Origin: Ignavibacteria bacterium
GTDB lineage: Bacteria > Bacteroidota > Ignavibacteria > Tepidaquicellales > OLB5
Assembly: GCA_030835005.1 (NCBI GenBank)
Contig: JAUQWT010000089.1
Span: forward strand, 1-12,074
Direction: 5' to 3'
DNA length: 12,074 nt
Shown here: positions 1-8,289 of the stretch, piece by piece
How the letters are laid out: every line of letters starts with the position of its first letter
How positions within the stretch are numbered: the first letter of the stretch is position 1
Position numbers and translations under genes: made by a program
Notes under the pieces: model-generated
Told to the model about the DNA's origin: nothing
The model's input: the letters and a program-made list of their open reading frames with translations, nothing else
The model's database searches: none

Positions 1-127
1 GATATGCAGTGAGATTTTATGAATGTTTGGAGTGGGAAGTTTAAAAGAAATCGGGAACTCAACTGGCGTTTTGTTGTTGAAAATTATTAGTTATATTAAT
101 TTTTCATTAATTCTTAATCTCAGCCAA

Positions 128-1330
128 TTGAAGATCAAATATTATACATTTCCGATTTTATTATTGAGCCTCACACTTTTCTCCCAATCCACAAGCGATA
201 TTACGCTTAAGAACTCAGAGCGGCCGCAGGTTCAGCTAAGCAACATCAAATCTAAAAGCATTTGGGAGTATCATTACTCAAAAGTGCACGATGGTGTACT
301 TGCAGATAGCGGATATAAGTCATATTATTACGGATACGATTCCCTTGGCAGAATCACTGAATACAAAAAGTACCACGTGTTTACTGATCTCTCTGTGAAA
401 GAGCTTTACCAGTACGGCAAAAGTGATAATATCAGCAAATGCATGCGGTATAATTCTAAGGAGGATGTGATTGAAGCCATTACTTACAAGTATAACAAGC
501 AGGGCAAACTTAAAACTGAGATTCACGAAGCATATTATAATTCCGTGCGCGTTGGCGTTTATTTTACAATACTTGCAAGTGTTAGTGAGAGTGAATTATT
601 CGGCACAGTGCAGGATGAGCTTGCAATTGAGCCGAGGCTTGAGAGTTATTCGATAATAGTTAATATAACGGATCCCGATGAGCAGAACCAATATGTTGTA
701 ATTGGTGATGAGAACGATCCCAGCTCGCCGCGATATTCATGGGGACAGCTGAGTATGGATACTCAGCGCGGACTCCTTGCTTTCCAGGGCCCAAACCGGA
801 AAGAGCATCAGTATATCAGCAAATTCATTTCTAAGGTAAGTTATAAGTATGATAAGAACGGGAATCTGACTGCAAAAGAAGTTTACAATACTTCAAATGA
901 TCTCATTGAAAAAGAATCATACAAGTACGATCCTGATAACAGGCGAACATCTTACACAAAATATAATGAAAACAGCAAGGCAGTCAGTATGGAAACATAT
1001 ACCTATGACGAAAGAGGCAGGCTGATTGAATCAGCCGGAGTAGAGCCCGGCGGCAGGATTACCGGCAGACTCAGCACAACCTATGATGAAAACGGGAACC
1101 TGACGGAGAAGATATGGTATAATACTCTCAGCGAGATCAATAGCAGGTTTAAATATAAGTATGAAGGAAGTTTACTGACCGAAGAAACCAAGTACCGCGG
1201 TGAGAGTGAAAAAGAGATCCACAGCACTTATGCGTATGATAAAAATGGAAATCTGACCGAGATAATAAAATATGATATTAATGATAAAAAAGATAAACTG
1301 ATCAAGTATGTTTATGAATACTACAGATGA
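128..1330 (+). CDS. Secreted YD-repeat (RHS-like) protein
   Basis: Predicted secreted protein of 400 aa. The frame is open from an ATG at 23, but that gives an N-terminus of unclear character. A TTG at 128 places a typical signal peptide right at the start (MKIKYYTF, then a run of hydrophobic residues PILLLSLTLF, then SQS), so I prefer it; no clear ribosome binding site decides the matter. The mature part carries degenerate YD repeats of the form YxYDxxGxLTE. Examples are YGYDSLGRITEY and YKYNKQGKL in the first half, then YKYDKNGNLT, YTYDERGRLIE, TYDENGNLTEK and YAYDKNGNLTE in the second half. About 100 residues without repeats separate the two blocks (roughly 140-240 from the TTG start). There is no RHS core and no toxin domain, and the protein ends inside the repeat region. 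YD repeats build beta-sheet shells in RHS/teneurin proteins; the role here is unknown. It has no T9SS tail, unlike its two neighbours. The gene is convergent with the nuclease-like gene, with no gap between stop codons. Confidence 0.82.
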   Translation: MKIKYYTFPILLLSLTLFSQSTSDITLKNSERPQVQLSNIKSKSIWEYHYSKVHDGVLADSGYKSYYYGYDSLGRITEYKKYHVFTDLSVKELYQYGKSDNISKCMRYNSKEDVIEAITYKYNKQGKLKTEIHEAYYNSVRVGVYFTILASVSESELFGTVQDELAIEPRLESYSIIVNITDPDEQNQYVVIGDENDPSSPRYSWGQLSMDTQRGLLAFQGPNRKEHQYISKFISKVSYKYDKNGNLTAKEVYNTSNDLIEKESYKYDPDNRRTSYTKYNENSKAVSMETYTYDERGRLIESAGVEPGGRITGRLSTTYDENGNLTEKIWYNTLSEINSRFKYKYEGSLLTEETKYRGESEKEIHSTYAYDKNGNLTEIIKYDINDKKDKLIKYVYEYYR

Positions 1331-2563
1331 TCATTTTATCAGGATCATTTTCTTCGTTTGTATGAAGTCATTGGCGATTAAAGTATAAAAATAAACTCCG
1401 CTCGTAAGTCCGGATGCATCCACCAGGACCGAATGATTCCCCCGCAATAAATTTGTATTGAAGTAGCTTTTGACAACCTGCCCCAGAGTATTATATACGT
1501 TTAAAGAAACATGTGAATTTTGCGGAATTGAAAAATCGATCTTCGTAACCGGATTGAACGGATTAGGATAATTCTGCCCCAATTTATAACTATCCGGGAC
1601 TTCGTTATTATTTCCTGAAATTCCAATTGGATTGCCGAATTTGAATGTGGCAAAAACCGGGATATGGTCTGCTGCGTAATGGATGGCGTCAGCTATGGAA
1701 TCAGGCACAGCTGTATTAGGGCGCTGGTTAATTGAATCATTATAGTGATTGCCGTCATTTCCGTAAGCGGTTAATGAATTGCTCACATAGGCAATCCGGC
1801 CATTATTGAAAACCGCAGGAGCCATCAGTATCATATCAAACCTGTCATCCATTCCCCCGCCCGAGCCGCCGCCAAATCCACGTACCCTTGGCGACTGTGT
1901 GTGGTACTGCGCATAATTGGGATTATTCCACACACCTGTCATATTTGGAATAGGATCTACAAAGTAACCGGCATCGGTTGCAGCCATCAGTTTGATGTAT
2001 GCCGGTTCGTAAGCGCCGTATATATTGAAATCGCCTGCTACCATATATAACGAGTTTGGAGGAAGAGTATTTGTGAATTTCCTGAGGCTGTCAACTTCTG
2101 CCGCACGGAGATTTTCGTTTGTAACGCCTGAGCTTGATTTAAGATGGACTGAGAATATTCTTAACGTATCATCAGGGTAATCAACATGAATTATCTTGAA
2201 TTGATTAATATCCCTTAAAGCAGTTCTTATGCGGGTATTGCTGATAAATTGAAATTTTGCCGTTCTGAAAAAGATCCCGTTATCTGTATCAGTGCCGTCA
2301 ATGAACTGCCCCATTGAGTAAACGTTACCGTATGCATTCATAACATTGCTCAAGAAGCCGCTCATTCCAGCCTGGCTTGTCATTTCCTGCACAACTAGTA
2401 TATCGGGCGCTGAATTTCGTATAACCATTCTAAAGCGCGGATTCCTGATAACTGAATCAATATCAGGGTAGTTCAGCAGGTTGTATGTCATGATCTTGAC
2501 ATTATCCTCCGAAAAAACGCTTATTGTGAGAATTAACATCAAAACCGTCAGAATTTTCTTCAT
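1331..2563 (-). CDS. Secreted endonuclease/exonuclease/phosphatase-family protein with T9SS sorting domain
   Basis: A 410-aa exported enzyme of the DNase I-like EEP superfamily. The ATG at 2563 starts MKKILTVLMLILTISVFS, a signal peptide; a TTG one codon upstream is possible but less likely. Numbered from this ATG, the fold motifs appear in order: MTYNLLN (Asn28), VVQEM (Glu60), SVHLKSS (His140), AGDFNIYG (Asp178, Asn180), DDRFDMIL (Asp243) and AADHIPVFA (Asp299, His300, the usual S/A-D-H end motif). All expected catalytic and metal-binding positions are present, so it is probably active as a nuclease or phosphodiesterase; the substrate cannot be read from sequence. A Gly-rich loop (GFGGGSGGG) precedes the DDRFD motif. 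Residues about 321-410 form a type A T9SS sorting domain (QNYPNPFNP through TKKMILIK), so it should cross the outer membrane and be released or anchored at the surface. It is followed directly by the convergent YD-repeat gene. The upstream gene on this strand ends at a strong hairpin, so this gene probably has its own promoter in 2564-2645. Confidence 0.92.
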   Translation of the reverse strand: MKKILTVLMLILTISVFSEDNVKIMTYNLLNYPDIDSVIRNPRFRMVIRNSAPDILVVQEMTSQAGMSGFLSNVMNAYGNVYSMGQFIDGTDTDNGIFFRTAKFQFISNTRIRTALRDINQFKIIHVDYPDDTLRIFSVHLKSSSGVTNENLRAAEVDSLRKFTNTLPPNSLYMVAGDFNIYGAYEPAYIKLMAATDAGYFVDPIPNMTGVWNNPNYAQYHTQSPRVRGFGGGSGGGMDDRFDMILMAPAVFNNGRIAYVSNSLTAYGNDGNHYNDSINQRPNTAVPDSIADAIHYAADHIPVFATFKFGNPIGISGNNNEVPDSYKLGQNYPNPFNPVTKIDFSIPQNSHVSLNVYNTLGQVVKSYFNTNLLRGNHSVLVDASGLTSGVYFYTLIANDFIQTKKMILIK

Positions 2564-2645
2564 CAATCAGACTTTGCTTATTATGGACACGCAAAATAAG
2601 ATTATTGCAGGGAATAAAGTATGATTAATTAAGTCCGGTATTTAA

Positions 2646-2673
2646 CAAACAAGGGGCCTTTGCCCCTTGTTTG
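2646..2673 (-). terminator. Perfect 12-bp hairpin, likely terminator of the Omp28-like gene
   Basis: Positions 2646-2657 (CAAACAAGGGGC) and 2662-2673 (GCCCCTTGTTTG) are perfect inverted repeats around a 4-nt loop. The stem has a GC-rich core and lies about 30 nt past the stop codon of the gene ending at 2703. On the minus strand it is followed by TTAAATA, a weak T-tract, and preceded by an A/T-rich run. It sits upstream of the nuclease-like gene and so separates the two T9SS cargo genes transcriptionally. A bidirectional role is possible but there is no gene on the plus strand that needs it. Confidence 0.8.
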
Positions 2674-2702
2674 CTGAAAAAATTCTGAAACAAAATCATA
2701 AA

Positions 2703-4622
2703 CTACTTTATCATAACCATTTTTTTAGTCTGTGTGAAATCTTTAGAGCTAAGTGTATAAAAATATATTCCGCTTGAGAGATTCGTTCCGTCTATTTCGG
2801 CATTATAATTGCCGGCATTAACAAAACCATCTAAATACACGGCAACAACCTGCCCAAGAGTATTATAGATCTTCAGAGAAACATCTCCGCTCTTTGGAAC
2901 TGAAAAATGAATATTAGTTTTTGGGTTGAACGGATTTGGATAATTCTGCGCTAGAAAATATTTATCCGGCACTTCATTTCCGAGCGGTTCTATGCCTATC
3001 ACGTTAAATGAGTTTGAAACTCCCTGCTGCATCTCTGAAGTGTTGAATGAACCGCCTACTTTATAGATAAATATATCATACTTGATGTTTGCAGGAATCC
3101 ACGCAGAATCAAGTGTTGTTGTAAAAGTGAATGGAATTATCTGATTCTGATTCCAGGTGCCGCCGGTAATAATACTATCACCTGCTGCCCCGTTGACCAT
3201 ATTCCTGACTACACAATTATGCACCGCAGTTGGGTTGCCCGGGCAGTAGCTGTTGCCGGTTTGAGGCCATACAAGATTATTCTCTTTCACAACAAAATTG
3301 ATCATATACTGACCGCTTAAACTTGAAAGAGCTTTTGCTTCCACACCAACAGAAAGCTCTCTGGTAACTGAATTATAGCTTACATTATTCGTCGAGATAT
3401 TGACTGTACCAACTGGACTTTGTGAAAGACGGTATTCCGCATCTGTGAACATTGAGCCCCAGCCGTTTTGCGAACCGAGTCTTCTATCAACCAGACCAGA
3501 GGGATATCCGCCAAAACCAAGCATACCTATAATTCCGTTGCCATTAAAGTTTTTCCATGGATCGTTTCCTGCGCCGTGATATGCAAGTATGACTGAGTTA
3601 GGGTAAGTTACTGAAAGATGATGAGCTTCGTCATCGCCGCATGGACACCACTGGCACCATGTGCCGGTGCAGAATTCCAGCACAACATTCCTCGGTGAAT
3701 TTGAAACAAAAAGTGTGTTCACAATAGTATCGTTTGATGAATTCAGATCAGAGACCAATGTAGTGTAACATGTCATTGTGTAGGTACCCTCTGTTGAAAA
3801 ATTGCAGTCCGGAAATATTACTTCACTGGTTTGACCGGCTCCCAGATTCGAAACATTTGCCGTATTGGTATAAGCTCCGGGAGAGATAACCATCGTAACC
3901 TGGAACGACTGTGAAACAGAGCCGTAATTCCTGACCTGAACGGTCGGGGCAGCAGTTTGAGGCGTAATTCCCCATTTAGGAGATTTTATCGCACTTAAAC
4001 CCGCATCTGTAACAAAAGGTATTCCGATCCTGATATTATCAAGATAAAGATTATTCCCGAATCCTGTAACCCCCGAAAATTTCAGCTTATTTGTTCCAAC
4101 AGGCAGGGCAAAAGTTTTTGTGGCCCATTGGCTTGCAGTTGGGACAAACAGATCTGCAGTAGTGGGTGCTGTTTTTAAAGGACCCGAGTTTCCTCCTGCA
4201 AGTGAGATCAGCAATACCCAGTTAGTACCGCCATCAGTTGAAGTATAAATATCAAGCCTGTCGGGATCATTAATGTAACACGTATATGCATGATCAAAAG
4301 ATAGTGAATCACCTGCTGTTGTTGGGTTAAAATTCCTTGTCATCACATCAAAACTTCCGGATTGGTAGTCATAGAAATCTGCGACTATGCTTGAACTGCC
4401 CAATCCGTAACCGCTGGCATAAGTTGTTCTTATCCAGTCATACTGGGATGTGTTTGCAAGGCTCCATCCCGCCGGCGGGAATGAAGTGTTCTCAAAATCT
4501 GCCAGCACGAAAACAGTGCCGCTCGAAAAAGTAAAATTAAAAAAAGCGCCTGAAAGAAAAGCCAGCGCTAAAAAAGAGGACTTAAACAATTTTGTAAAGT
4601 TCTTTTTCATGATTTTCTTCAT
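2703..4622 (-). CDS. Omp28/thioredoxin-like secreted protein with jelly-roll domain and T9SS sorting domain
   Basis: A 639-aa multidomain exported protein. Residues 1-35 form a Lys-rich signal peptide (MKKIMKKNFTKLFKSSFLAL...); a second ATG four codons in is also possible. Residues about 38-200 look like a MAM/choice-of-anchor-J type beta-sandwich (DFENTSFPPAGW, DRLDIYTSTDGGTNW, LYLDNIRIG). Residues about 205-307 are an Ig/CARDB-like spacer (VQVRNYGSVSQ...LNSSNDTI). Residues about 310-545 match the Omp28-related family with a thioredoxin-like start: VVLEFCTGTWCQWCPCG has Cys323-x-x-Cys326 plus extra Cys318 and Cys328, and YPSG (Pro374) fits a cis-proline loop. Residues 550-639 are a type A T9SS tail (QNYPNPFNP...TKKMVMIK). 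The protein is probably displayed on or released from the cell surface; redox activity is plausible but unproven, as many Omp28 members have no known function. The gene stands alone, with a terminator hairpin about 30 nt downstream and a 153-bp gap separating it from the glycan operon. Confidence 0.9.
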   Translation of the reverse strand: MKKIMKKNFTKLFKSSFLALAFLSGAFFNFTFSSGTVFVLADFENTSFPPAGWSLANTSQYDWIRTTYASGYGLGSSSIVADFYDYQSGSFDVMTRNFNPTTAGDSLSFDHAYTCYINDPDRLDIYTSTDGGTNWVLLISLAGGNSGPLKTAPTTADLFVPTASQWATKTFALPVGTNKLKFSGVTGFGNNLYLDNIRIGIPFVTDAGLSAIKSPKWGITPQTAAPTVQVRNYGSVSQSFQVTMVISPGAYTNTANVSNLGAGQTSEVIFPDCNFSTEGTYTMTCYTTLVSDLNSSNDTIVNTLFVSNSPRNVVLEFCTGTWCQWCPCGDDEAHHLSVTYPNSVILAYHGAGNDPWKNFNGNGIIGMLGFGGYPSGLVDRRLGSQNGWGSMFTDAEYRLSQSPVGTVNISTNNVSYNSVTRELSVGVEAKALSSLSGQYMINFVVKENNLVWPQTGNSYCPGNPTAVHNCVVRNMVNGAAGDSIITGGTWNQNQIIPFTFTTTLDSAWIPANIKYDIFIYKVGGSFNTSEMQQGVSNSFNVIGIEPLGNEVPDKYFLAQNYPNPFNPKTNIHFSVPKSGDVSLKIYNTLGQVVAVYLDGFVNAGNYNAEIDGTNLSSGIYFYTLSSKDFTQTKKMVMIK

Positions 4623-4775
4623 TTAAGATTTACTCAATGATAATATATAATTAATGAAAATAAAACATCTTTTTATCAGTGAAAGTTATTTAAATAAGGT
4701 ATTTTTGGCAGTTTTCTGCGGAAGTGCTGCACGAAATCAAGATCTAATCCTTACAGTGAATGTTCTTTGCTGCTC

Positions 4776-5867
4776 TTATCCGGCTTTAAATAATATGTTT
4801 ATCATACTTTCAAGTTCTTTTTTTATTTCCTCAACCGATGTTGATTTTATGCAATCATGTGTTCCTGTATTGCAAATGAATTTATTCCCGTCCCAGTACT
4901 TTTCGTTATCCCGTTCAAAAGCAGTAATAGAAGTATAACATGGTGAACATTCAGGCCGGTGCCAAATAACCTTATGTATCACTCCGGGATTTTTACTTTG
5001 AGGTGCGATCTTTTCTGCATCTGTTGGTCCAAAAATAGAAAGTGTAGAAACTCCAAGTCCTTCCGCTACGAACAACGGACCTGTATCACCAGAAACAAAA
5101 ATATCGCAGGCTGAAATAAGATCAAAGTTTATCTTAAGTCTTTTTACATTTGCCTGGTTGAATTCTTCTGTAATTTTTTCCTGCTCAATATAGCCCTCAA
5201 AGAACAGTATTGTAATACTTCTATGACTTTCAGCTAATGAAGCGATGAGTTCAATGTATTTGAAAAACTCCCACTGCTTGATGTTCATTATTGTACCCGG
5301 ATTTGTCCCTCCAAACGGGAAAATTCCAATAACAAATCTGCAATCAATTAAATTATATTCCTTAAGGATCTCCTCTTTTGATCGCTTTGCGATGAGCTTC
5401 AGGTTATTGATATCTGCTTTGATACCTGCAGCTTTCAGCACTTTGTTATGCCTTACCACAAAATGATCAGAATGATCATACGGCACCGTATCTGTAAGAT
5501 ATTTGGTTTCATCGAACCCAAGCCTGTATCTTATACCGGCAAGTTTCAAAATGAGACCATAAGCAGTGTGCCGGTTGGATAGAAATACAAGATCGAATTT
5601 TTCTTTCCTCAATCTCAGTATGAATTTTATAGTTTTGAGAATTCTCCTGAACGCATTTGTTTCAAATGGCGCATCGAACAGAATTGCATCATCTATGAAC
5701 GGAAGATATGGCAGCAGATTCAAAATCCACTTTGAGGAGGAGATCTTAATTTCAGCATCAGGGAATTGCTCATGCAGATTACATATAACCGGAGTAAGCA
5801 TCGCTACATCACCAAGGCAGCATGAACGGAAAACCAGTATTTTATTTACTTTTTTGAATTCCATCAT
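4776..5867 (-). CDS. GT9-family (heptosyltransferase-like) glycosyltransferase, last gene of glycan operon
   Basis: A 363-aa cytoplasmic glycosyltransferase of the GT-B fold, family 9 (ADP-heptose:LPS heptosyltransferase type). The N-terminal domain has the acceptor-side motif CLGDVAMLTPVI (about residues 17-28). The C-terminal domain has FPFGGTNPG (about 183) and the hallmark donor-site segment DIFVSGDTGPLFVAEGLG followed by STLSIFGPTD (about 255-283). The usual His of DTGxxH is replaced by Phe here (GDTGPLFVA). The C-terminus carries four cysteines, CSPC (307, 310) then Cys332 and Cys339, a pattern shared with the other GT9 in this operon. The start lies in a run TTG-ATG-ATG at 5870-5862; I chose the first ATG. 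It overlaps the end of the upstream polymerase gene by about 26 nt, which suggests translational coupling. The donor sugar cannot be assigned; heptose is a family default only. No convincing terminator follows the stop. Confidence 0.9.
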   Translation of the reverse strand: MMEFKKVNKILVFRSCCLGDVAMLTPVICNLHEQFPDAEIKISSSKWILNLLPYLPFIDDAILFDAPFETNAFRRILKTIKFILRLRKEKFDLVFLSNRHTAYGLILKLAGIRYRLGFDETKYLTDTVPYDHSDHFVVRHNKVLKAAGIKADINNLKLIAKRSKEEILKEYNLIDCRFVIGIFPFGGTNPGTIMNIKQWEFFKYIELIASLAESHRSITILFFEGYIEQEKITEEFNQANVKRLKINFDLISACDIFVSGDTGPLFVAEGLGVSTLSIFGPTDAEKIAPQSKNPGVIHKVIWHRPECSPCYTSITAFERDNEKYWDGNKFICNTGTHDCIKSTSVEEIKKELESMINILFKAG

Positions 5868-7170
5868 CAACAGTTAGTCTTTTATCAGCATATACATAGT
5901 ATATAACAACCATAAGCAGGAAATACTTGTAATACGGTGAGTAATTTGAAAGCAGTGAAACGAACAACAATCCAAGCATCATTATGAGCGAAATGTATTT
6001 TTTTTGCTTAATTGTCTTATACAAAATATGCAAAAGTAAAATAGTAAACAATAACAGACCCGCATATCCATGTTCGATAAGCATGGTTAGGAAAATATTG
6101 TGCGGGTTTATACCGCTTAGAGGAACGTGCATTGGATCCATGATTTCTCTGGAGAAATCGTTTTCGTCGATCAGTTCCTTTGCCTTTGCTATGAAGACAT
6201 CACTTTGCATGAAGAATACTCCGGAGCCAATTCCAAGAGAAGGCTTAACTCCAAGTGCAATTACTCCGGCTTTCCAGATCAGAGGCCTACCGTGTTCTAA
6301 TTCTTCGGTTTTCATTTCTTTGTCAAAGATCTGTAAAACTCTTGCCTGAGTCTGCGGGGTCAAAAACTGTACAGAATAGAAAATCAAAATAAACACAAGT
6401 ACATTTTTCCACTTCATATATTTAAACACAATGGACAGGATAATGAAAGCTGAAATGGTGATCAAAGCACTGCGCGACGCGAGCATTCCAAAGCACAAAC
6501 CAGAAAATATGGAAAACACATAAATTAAGTATTTATTGAAATTCCTGTGATTCAGTAACAGCAGGAAAAAGGATAGAGCTATAGAAAATCCGGTCAGGTT
6601 AGTATCTGAAACAAAACCGGAAGGGCGCATGTAAATGACTCCTCCGATCTTCATAATAGAGTCTCTTAGCCCCATGTGGCCAAATGATTGAATCAGTAAT
6701 CTGTTGAAATCGGGGAATAGATAGTCTGCAAGACAGCTTACTATCACTATGAAATTTGCATAAATGAAAGAAGTGTATATGAATTTAACCGAATCTGCAA
6801 AATATTTTGAATATACAATTGTTGCAATTAACACCAGAAAAAAAAGGAAGTACCTGGAAGTTGTATTTACCAGTGCATATTTTTGCATAAGGCTGAAATA
6901 GCTGGATATATAAGCAACTATCAGGAGCAAACCAAGAATGACAATATTCATTCTATCGTATTTGTTCCGGAATAAATGCGAAAACTCTCTAAACGGTACA
7001 ATTATCAAAAAGGAAAGGAGATATGTTAGAATAACTGCGGAAGAAAGCTGAAGTTTTGCAGAGAATGAACCAAATCCAAAACTATCTGAAATATTGTAAT
7101 CACAGATCGTGCCAACAAGCAGAAGCGCCCACGTTACTTTGAATACTGTATACTTTTTGTTAAATGTCAA
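5842..7170 (-). CDS. O-antigen polymerase/ligase-family membrane protein (Wzy/WaaL-like)
   Basis: A 442-aa polytopic inner-membrane protein with roughly ten or more hydrophobic segments. It has the Wzy_C/O-antigen ligase layout: a paired-Arg-type motif ASRSALITISAF near residue 231, then a periplasmic loop from about 270 to 355 containing RPLIWKAGVIALGVKPSLG and GIGSGVF, then PHNIFLTMLIEHGYAG (His357) leading into the last membrane segments. These are the conserved elements by which this superfamily transfers polymer from undecaprenyl carrier to another repeat unit or to lipid A core. Polymerase and ligase cannot be told apart from sequence; the location beside a flippase favours a Wzy polymerase. 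The only plausible start is TTG at 7170, four bases after the preceding stop, since the next in-frame ATG lies deep in the protein. The 3' end overlaps the downstream GT9 gene. Confidence 0.88.
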   Translation of the reverse strand: MTFNKKYTVFKVTWALLLVGTICDYNISDSFGFGSFSAKLQLSSAVILTYLLSFLIIVPFREFSHLFRNKYDRMNIVILGLLLIVAYISSYFSLMQKYALVNTTSRYFLFFLVLIATIVYSKYFADSVKFIYTSFIYANFIVIVSCLADYLFPDFNRLLIQSFGHMGLRDSIMKIGGVIYMRPSGFVSDTNLTGFSIALSFFLLLLNHRNFNKYLIYVFSIFSGLCFGMLASRSALITISAFIILSIVFKYMKWKNVLVFILIFYSVQFLTPQTQARVLQIFDKEMKTEELEHGRPLIWKAGVIALGVKPSLGIGSGVFFMQSDVFIAKAKELIDENDFSREIMDPMHVPLSGINPHNIFLTMLIEHGYAGLLLFTILLLHILYKTIKQKKYISLIMMLGLLFVSLLSNYSPYYKYFLLMVVIYYVYADKRLTVDDGIQKSK

Positions 7171-7173
7171 AAT

Positions 7174-8289
7174 TCACGAATCACTTTCTGAACTAAGTGC
7201 TGAAGCAATAATCCCGGCTGTCTGCTCAGCAGAATTGCGCCAGCTGAATTGTTCTGCTCTTCTTAATCCTTTAAACTTCTGTGACTCATACAGATCATTA
7301 TTACTCAGCAAAAGCATGATCTTTTCAGCAAGCTCTTTGGAATCAGAAGGATCAAACAAACAAGCAGCACCCCCAGAGATTTCACGAAATGCATTTATAT
7401 CTGATAAAATACACGGAACTCCGCATGCCATGGCTTCAACGGCAGGCAAACCAAAACCTTCGGCCAGTGATGCATTAACATATACTTCGGAACCTTTATA
7501 TGCCGGCGCAATCTCAGACTTATCAAGATACTCAATGAACTTTACTCTGCCTTCAATCTTTTGTTGCCTGATAAATTCCAGGGCAAAAGGCATAATCCCT
7601 GATTCGTCTCTTCCGACTATAAGCAGATCTTGAGGAATACTCTCGTGAATCCGGCTGAATGCCTCGATGATGAGCATTACATTCTTTATCTTCGAAATCC
7701 TTCCAACATATAAAATATATTTATCAAGCTTGTACTTAGCCCTGAAGTTATTTAGTCCATTTTCATCATAGATCGTATTAAACATACTGTCATCATATCC
7801 ATTATATACAACAAAAATCTTCTTCTTGCTGACTTTCGGGAAAATATCAGTTATTTCCTGTTTTGTTGTTTCAGATACCGCAATAATAGCGTATGACTTT
7901 TGAAGCAGCATAGGAAGGATCTTCCTGTAATAGAACTTCAACTTCACTGAATGTTTGGCCGGCAGACTTATCGGCATCAAGTCGTGTACGGTAATTATTT
8001 GTTTTCCATTGAACAGCAGCGGGGCCTCAGTAAATGTACTGAAGAGAACATCATTCTTTTTAAGGTTGAATGGAAAAACCAGGTTAATCCAAAGCCACCT
8101 TACAAGATCACGATCATATATCTTCTTTATTATCAGCTCCCAATTTGGAGGTAATTCTCCAAAAACATCTAATCTTGCATATATTCTGCCTTTGCTGAAT
8201 TTCTTGACAAGTGCGTTTATTATACTTGCTGTATATACTCCAACACCCGAGTAATTCTTTTTGACCTGTAATGCGTTAATTACCAACAT
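7174..8289 (-). CDS. GT4-family glycosyltransferase (glycosyltransferase group 1)
   Basis: A 371-aa GT-B fold retaining glycosyltransferase with no membrane segments. N-terminal signature motifs are SGVGVYT (about 14-20), a glycine-rich acceptor loop, and TVHDLMP (His102). The C-terminal donor domain starts at YILYVGRISKIKN (about 191-203), where Arg197 and Lys202 fit the usual phosphate-binding pair. It then has the E-x7-E motif in EGFGLPAVEAMACGVP (Glu277 and Glu285), which binds the nucleotide sugar. Length and motif spacing are normal for family 4, so it should be active; sugar donor and linkage are unknown. ATG start at 8289. It overlaps the end of the upstream GT9 gene by 14 nt and its stop is 3 nt before the polymerase start, consistent with one polycistronic mRNA. 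Confidence 0.93.
   Translation of the reverse strand: MLVINALQVKKNYSGVGVYTASIINALVKKFSKGRIYARLDVFGELPPNWELIIKKIYDRDLVRWLWINLVFPFNLKKNDVLFSTFTEAPLLFNGKQIITVHDLMPISLPAKHSVKLKFYYRKILPMLLQKSYAIIAVSETTKQEITDIFPKVSKKKIFVVYNGYDDSMFNTIYDENGLNNFRAKYKLDKYILYVGRISKIKNVMLIIEAFSRIHESIPQDLLIVGRDESGIMPFALEFIRQQKIEGRVKFIEYLDKSEIAPAYKGSEVYVNASLAEGFGLPAVEAMACGVPCILSDINAFREISGGAACLFDPSDSKELAEKIMLLLSNNDLYESQKFKGLRRAEQFSWRNSAEQTAGIIASALSSESDS

Noticed and set aside
320..526. Minus-strand ORF of 68 aa inside the YD-repeat gene
   Set aside because: It is a shadow of the YD-repeat frame and its hydrophobic look comes from antisense of Lys/Tyr/Asn codons.
128..1330. YD-repeat gene as a polymorphic toxin
   Set aside because: There is no RHS core, no toxin C-terminus and no small immunity gene beside it.
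4708..4719. GCAG-TTTT-CTGC hairpin as terminator of the glycan operon
   Set aside because: The stem has only four base pairs and no T-tract on the minus strand, so it is too weak to call.
4654..4938. Plus-strand ORF of 94 aa over the gap and the end of the GT9 gene
   Set aside because: Most of it is antisense to the well-supported GT9 C-terminus, and its translation shows no recognisable domain or signal.
5984..6349. Plus-strand ORF of 121 aa inside the polymerase gene
   Set aside because: It is antisense to the conserved Wzy_C loop; no independent support.
7109..7633. Plus-strand ORF of 174 aa antisense to the GT4 and polymerase genes
   Set aside because: It mirrors conserved GT4 coding sequence on the opposite strand, is Ser/Ala/Pro-rich as shadow frames often are, and matches no family I know.
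7951..8254. Two overlapping plus-strand ORFs (67 and 99 aa)
   Set aside because: Both are antisense to the GT4 N-terminal domain and show no protein-like motif.
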